In this document: piece after piece, positions 29,858-32,742 of the stretch
Numbering within the stretch: position 1 is the first letter of the stretch
How the letters are laid out: the number at the start of each line of letters is the position of its first letter
From: Paludibacter jiangxiensis
GTDB lineage: Bacteria > Bacteroidota > Bacteroidia > Bacteroidales > Paludibacteraceae
Direction of reading: 5' to 3'
Assembly: GCA_945870155.1 (NCBI GenBank)
Contig: CAMBSB010000040.1
Location: 1-32,742 of the forward strand
DNA length: 32,742 nucleotides
Translations under genes and position numbers: made by a program
Notes under the pieces: generated by a model
What the model saw: the letters and a program-made list of their open reading frames with translations, nothing else
Database searches by the model: none
Told to the model about the DNA's origin: nothing

Positions 29858-30937
29858 GTGAATTTAAAGAAAAAAATCATACTCACCCTTTTTAAGCAAC
29901 ATAAACGCAATCAAAGTAAGTTGCATGAGCTAACATATTTATTTTGGGAGTGTACTTTGAGATGCAATTTAAACTGTATCCATTGCGGAAGCGACTGTTC
30001 AAAAGAAGCTTTGACACCTGATATGCCATTGTCCGACTTCTTGAATGTATTGGACAATATCGCTCCACACGTTAATAAACATAAAACTATGGTTGTGATT
30101 ACAGGTGGTGAGCCTCTAATGCGAATGGATTTGGAAAAATGTGGTGAAGAAATACAAAAACGCGAATTTCCATGGGGCATGGTTACCAATGCATTTGCCT
30201 TAACTCCGCAACGATTGCAAAATCTCCTAAATGTTGGTTTACGTTCTATAACTGTAAGCTTTGATGGTTTAAATCCTGAAACTCATGATTGGTTTCGTGG
30301 GAAAAAAGGGTCTTGGCAAAAGGCTTTAAATGCCATATCAAATATTACACAAACACCTGATTTAGTTTACGATGTAGTTACTTGTGTAAATAAAAAAAAT
30401 ATTAACGATTTAGAAGCAATTCGAGATTTACTTGTTAGTATTGGGGTTAAACGTTGGCGATTATTTATTATTTTTCCAAAAGGCAGAGCCAAAGAAAATC
30501 CTCTACTTCAACTTACAAATAATGAATTTGTTCGTTTAATGGATTTTATTAAACAAACTCGAAAAGAAAACGTTATACATACTTCGTTTGGCTGTGAAGG
30601 TTATTTGGGCGATTATGAACTGGAAGTACGTGATACGCCTTTTTTTTGTCAGGCAGGAATTCATATTGGTTCTGTATTGGTAGATGGGTCAATTAGTGCG
30701 TGTCCCAGCTTAAGAGGCGATTATATTCAAGGAAATATATATCAGGATGATTTTTGGAGCATTTGGAACAAGCGATATAAAAACATGCGTAACAGAACCT
30801 GGACACGAACCGGTAAATGTGCTGAATGCAAAGAATATAGATATTGTGAAGGAAATGGTTTGCATTTACGAGATGAAAAAACAACTGAAGTCCTTTGTTG
30901 CCATTTTGAAAAATTGCAGCATAAAAACTATATTTAG
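29858..30937 (+). CDS. Radical SAM/SPASM enzyme of the rSAM/lipoprotein system
   Basis: A 359-residue enzyme starting at GTG 29858. The radical SAM CxxxCxxC motif is Cys36, Cys40 and Cys43 (RCNLNCIHC), flanked by Cys32 and Cys47. The SAM-binding GGEP is at 83-86. The C-terminal SPASM domain carries Cys264, Gly277-x4-Cys282, Cys321-x2-Cys324-x5-Cys330 and Cys347/Cys348, enough for auxiliary iron-sulfur clusters as in anSME and peptide-modifying enzymes. I match it to TIGR04133 (rSAM enzyme of the rSAM/lipoprotein system), from memory. SPASM enzymes usually modify peptides or proteins; the natural candidates are the two lipoproteins encoded just upstream, but the enzyme lacks a signal peptide, so modification would have to precede export. 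No RRE-like domain is obvious. No terminator is visible before the V-ATPase gene. Confidence 0.9.
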   Translation: MNLKKKIILTLFKQHKRNQSKLHELTYLFWECTLRCNLNCIHCGSDCSKEALTPDMPLSDFLNVLDNIAPHVNKHKTMVVITGGEPLMRMDLEKCGEEIQKREFPWGMVTNAFALTPQRLQNLLNVGLRSITVSFDGLNPETHDWFRGKKGSWQKALNAISNITQTPDLVYDVVTCVNKKNINDLEAIRDLLVSIGVKRWRLFIIFPKGRAKENPLLQLTNNEFVRLMDFIKQTRKENVIHTSFGCEGYLGDYELEVRDTPFFCQAGIHIGSVLVDGSISACPSLRGDYIQGNIYQDDFWSIWNKRYKNMRNRTWTRTGKCAECKEYRYCEGNGLHLRDEKTTEVLCCHFEKLQHKNYI

Positions 30938-30980
30938 TTTTAATTAAATATAATAACAAAGATTCTAAAAAATAAAATGC

Positions 30981-30988
30981 TAAATTTG
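30981..30988 (+). promoter_or_regulatory. Candidate -7 element for the V-ATPase operon
   Basis: TAAATTTG matches TAnnTTTG, 26 bases before the ATG at 31015. No TTG is seen at -33 spacing. Confidence 0.4.
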
Positions 30989-31014
30989 CATTTCAAAATA
31001 ACAAATTAGTAATT

Positions 31015-31605
31015 ATGAACACAAAACTGCAAGAATTAACTGACAAAATATACCTCGAAGGTGTTGAAAAAGGGAATGAAGAGGCCAAAACCATAGTTGC
31101 AAAAGCCACAGCAGAAGCTGAAGAAATAAAGGCGCAGGCACAGGCACAGGCTCAGAAAATAATTGCCGACGCACAGGCAAAATCAGCTGAATTGACCAAA
31201 AACACACATTCAGAATTAAAACTTTTTGCACAACAATCGGTTAATGCCTTAAAGTCTGAAATTACCGACTTAATTTGTGGTTCAATTATTACAACTTCGG
31301 TTAAAGCTGCAAGCTCCGACAAAGCATTTATGCAAAAAACGATACTAAGTTTGGTACAAGAATGGGGTAAAAATCAATCGATTATCATCGAAACTAATGA
31401 TGCTAAAGCATTGACAGACTACTTTTTGGCAAATGCAAAAGAGCTTTTAAACAAAGGAGTTAAAATTACGGAAGCAAACGGAGTAAAAGCTGATTTTGCC
31501 ATTATTCCCGAAAAAGAGGGTTATAAAATTACCTTTGGTGATGCTGAATTTGTAGCTTACTTCAAAGAATTTTTACGCCCCAAATTAGTGGAAATGCTTT
31601 TTTAG
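31015..31605 (+). CDS. atpE: V-type ATP synthase/ATPase subunit E
   Basis: A 196-residue peripheral-stalk subunit. The N-terminal 65 residues form a strongly heptad-like helix rich in Ala, Glu, Lys and Gln (KATAEAEEIKAQAQAQAQK), the coiled coil that pairs with the partner stalk subunit. The C-terminal globular domain (about 100-196) includes GVKADFAIIPEKEGYKITFGD and ends in RPKLVEMLF, as in archaeal-type E subunits. The complex couples ATP to H+ or Na+ movement across the inner membrane; many Bacteroidota carry it in addition to or instead of F-type ATPase. DUF2764 follows, matching the operon order E, DUF2764, A, B, D, I, K that I associate with this phylum. The symbol atpE is used here in the V-type sense, not F-type subunit c. 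Confidence 0.88.
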   Translation: MNTKLQELTDKIYLEGVEKGNEEAKTIVAKATAEAEEIKAQAQAQAQKIIADAQAKSAELTKNTHSELKLFAQQSVNALKSEITDLICGSIITTSVKAASSDKAFMQKTILSLVQEWGKNQSIIIETNDAKALTDYFLANAKELLNKGVKITEANGVKADFAIIPEKEGYKITFGDAEFVAYFKEFLRPKLVEMLF

Positions 31606-31671
31606 GAAATAAGTTGCTTTACACGTCTTTGAAAATAAAAAATTAGATTATCGTTTTTTCTCTTCGGTAAA

Positions 31672-31713
31672 ACCCGAAACCCAGAACACGAAACCTGAAA
31701 CACGAAACAGTAG
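31672..31713 (+). repeat. Period-7 tandem repeat, ACCCGAA type, in the V-ATPase operon
   Basis: Six phased heptamers: ACCCGAA, ACCCAGA, ACACGAA, ACCTGAA, ACACGAA, ACAGTAG. They are the reverse complement of the TTCGGGT family at 14230-14285. The last unit abuts the ATG of the DUF2764 gene, so the repeat forms its translation-initiation region. Confidence 0.72.
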
Positions 31714-32547
31714 ATGAACTATTACTGCCTTATTGCGGGATTACCCGATATACAAGCCGAAGATTTAAAAATAAGCACTTCGTTGTTCGAACTCAAAAAC
31801 GAATTGATGGAGCAGTTGTCAGCTGCCGATGCTGATTTGATGAAGCTTGTTTTTGCAAAGTACGACAATGATAATTTTTTGACATTTCTCGACAATAAAG
31901 ATGCCGATTTAAATAAACTAGGAAACCTCAATACCGCTGACTGGGAGCAAATAATTGGTCTTTTACAAGAAGTAGAAAACCTTAAAGATGGCAGATTACT
32001 TCCTTATTTTCAAGCATTTTACCAAACTTTAGGCAACGAAAAAACAACTGCCGAAGGAATTTCGAACGAAGACCAGTTAGCGAGTTTGTACTATGAATAT
32101 GCTATGAAGAATAGCAACAAGTTTTTGAGTGATTGGTACGAATTTAATTTGAATATCAACAATATACTTACTGCAACGGCTTGTCGTAAACATGGTTTTG
32201 ACCAGCGACAATTGGTAATTGGTAGCAACGAAATTGCCATTGCCATTAAAAACAGCAATGCGCGCGATTTTGGTTTAGCAGGCATTTTTGACCAATTAGA
32301 TGTGGTGTTGCGTATTGCCGAAGAAAATGATTTGCTCGAACGCGAAAAAAAGATAGATGCTTTAAAATGGGCATGGCTCGAAGAAAATACTTTTTTCAGT
32401 TATTTCTCCATTGAAAAAGTATTGGCTTATGTACTCAAAATAGAAATGCTCGAACGCTGGAAACCACTTTCGGTAGAAAATGGAACGCAAATTTTCCGCG
32501 AGTTACTTTTGGGTATGAAAGAAGGAGTGAAATTTGAAACTATTTAA
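31714..32547 (+). CDS. DUF2764 family protein of the V-ATPase operon
   Basis: A 277-residue soluble protein recognised as DUF2764 by its opening MNYYCLIAGLPDIQ and by its place directly after subunit E. It is mostly helical and acidic. Segments such as WYEFNLNINNILTATACRKHGFD and LRIAEENDLLEREKKIDALKWAW resemble subunit C (Vma6/AtpC, the d/C subunit) of V-type ATPases. I infer that it may replace that socket subunit, which links rotor and head, but this is not established. The ATG at 31714 directly follows a period-7 repeat. The stop at 32547 is followed by a palindrome and an ORF6N-domain gene rather than the expected subunit A gene. The protein itself looks complete. Confidence 0.82.
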   Translation: MNYYCLIAGLPDIQAEDLKISTSLFELKNELMEQLSAADADLMKLVFAKYDNDNFLTFLDNKDADLNKLGNLNTADWEQIIGLLQEVENLKDGRLLPYFQAFYQTLGNEKTTAEGISNEDQLASLYYEYAMKNSNKFLSDWYEFNLNINNILTATACRKHGFDQRQLVIGSNEIAIAIKNSNARDFGLAGIFDQLDVVLRIAEENDLLEREKKIDALKWAWLEENTFFSYFSIEKVLAYVLKIEMLERWKPLSVENGTQIFRELLLGMKEGVKFETI

Positions 32548-32550
32548 TTT

Positions 32551-32573
32551 TGAGATCGCAATTTGCGACCTCA
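32551..32573. promoter_or_regulatory. Palindrome upstream of the ORF6N gene
   Basis: TGAGATCGCA-ATT-TGCGACCTCA, a near-perfect 10-base inverted repeat with one mismatch, 31 bases before the ORF6N start. It could be an operator bound by the ORF6N protein, a weak terminator or a repeat carried with the gene. Confidence 0.55.
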
Positions 32574-32604
32574 AACTAATAACCTTATTATCTATTGTTT
32601 TTAA

Positions 32605-32742
32605 ATGATGGAAATTGTAGCTGTTCAAAATAAAATTTATAACATTCGAAATAAGCAAGTAATGCTTGATTTTGACTTAGCTGAGATGTATCAAACTGAA
32701 ACTAAGAATCTTAACTTAAGTGTCAAAAGAAATATTAAACGA
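32605..32742 (+). CDS. ORF6N-domain protein, N-terminal part (runs off the window)
   Basis: The frame is open from ATG 32605 (a second ATG follows at 32608) to the window end, giving 46 residues. The segment IYNIRNKQVMLDFDLAEMYQ followed by TETKNLNLSVKRNIKR matches the ORF6N domain (consensus of the form IRGxxVMLDxDLAxLYGVETKxLNxxVKRNxxRFP). ORF6N is a presumed DNA-binding module found in phage antirepressor-type proteins and also scattered as single genes in Bacteroidota chromosomes. It lies 57 bases after DUF2764, where V-ATPase subunit A would be expected, so it appears inserted in the operon. Whether it is full length cannot be seen. Confidence 0.82.
   Translation, partial: MMEIVAVQNKIYNIRNKQVMLDFDLAEMYQTETKNLNLSVKRNIKR

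Overview
The window looks like chromosome of a Bacteroidales-type Bacteroidota. The DNA is AT-rich and start codons lack Shine-Dalgarno sequences. Several genes are preceded by the phylum-specific promoter pattern (TTG/TTTG, 19-22 nt, TAnnTTTG). Marker genes agree: an RRM-type RNA-binding protein, DUF4924, DUF6242, a plug-barrel TonB receptor, DUF2764 beside V-ATPase subunit E, and an rSAM/lipoprotein cassette. No rRNA, tRNA, CRISPR array or transposase was seen.

Layout. 1-2.2 kb: the 3' end of an S9 peptidase, a repeat-bearing gap, an RRM protein with a long leader, and a CPBP membrane protease. 2.3-8.4 kb: a four-gene co-oriented block (chorismatase-like protein, DUF1549/DUF1553, DUF1501, TIG/PPC protein); the last three resemble gene sets I associate with Planctomycetes. 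8.5-16.6 kb, minus strand: a heterodimeric ABC exporter pair, topoisomerase III, DUF4924, an S4 protein, pth and rplY. 16.6-19.8 kb, plus strand: rplS, then MlaE/MlaF lipid-transport genes overlapping exodeoxyribonuclease III. 20-23.8 kb: a DUF6242 propeller lipoprotein, a small conserved-looking protein and a TonB-dependent receptor, possibly one uptake locus. 24-29 kb: a secreted unknown, PepD dipeptidase and an exported C1 (bleomycin-hydrolase-like) peptidase. 29.1-30.9 kb: two small lipoproteins and a radical SAM/SPASM enzyme. 31-32.7 kb: V-ATPase subunit E and DUF2764, then the start of an ORF6N-domain gene where atpA would be expected.

The best candidates for unusual biology are: (a) the rSAM/lipoprotein cassette, in which both lipoproteins carry a YG-x-P motif just after the lipid-anchored cysteine; (b) the chorismatase/DUF1549-1553/DUF1501/PPC operon, whose DUF1549 protein has lost the usual CxxCH-like motif; (c) period-7 tandem repeats at five intergenic sites, together with a modular C5/G5 hairpin element present four times; (d) an ORF6N gene with an upstream palindrome interrupting the V-ATPase operon. 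Functional statements rest on motif recognition and memory of families; no search was run.
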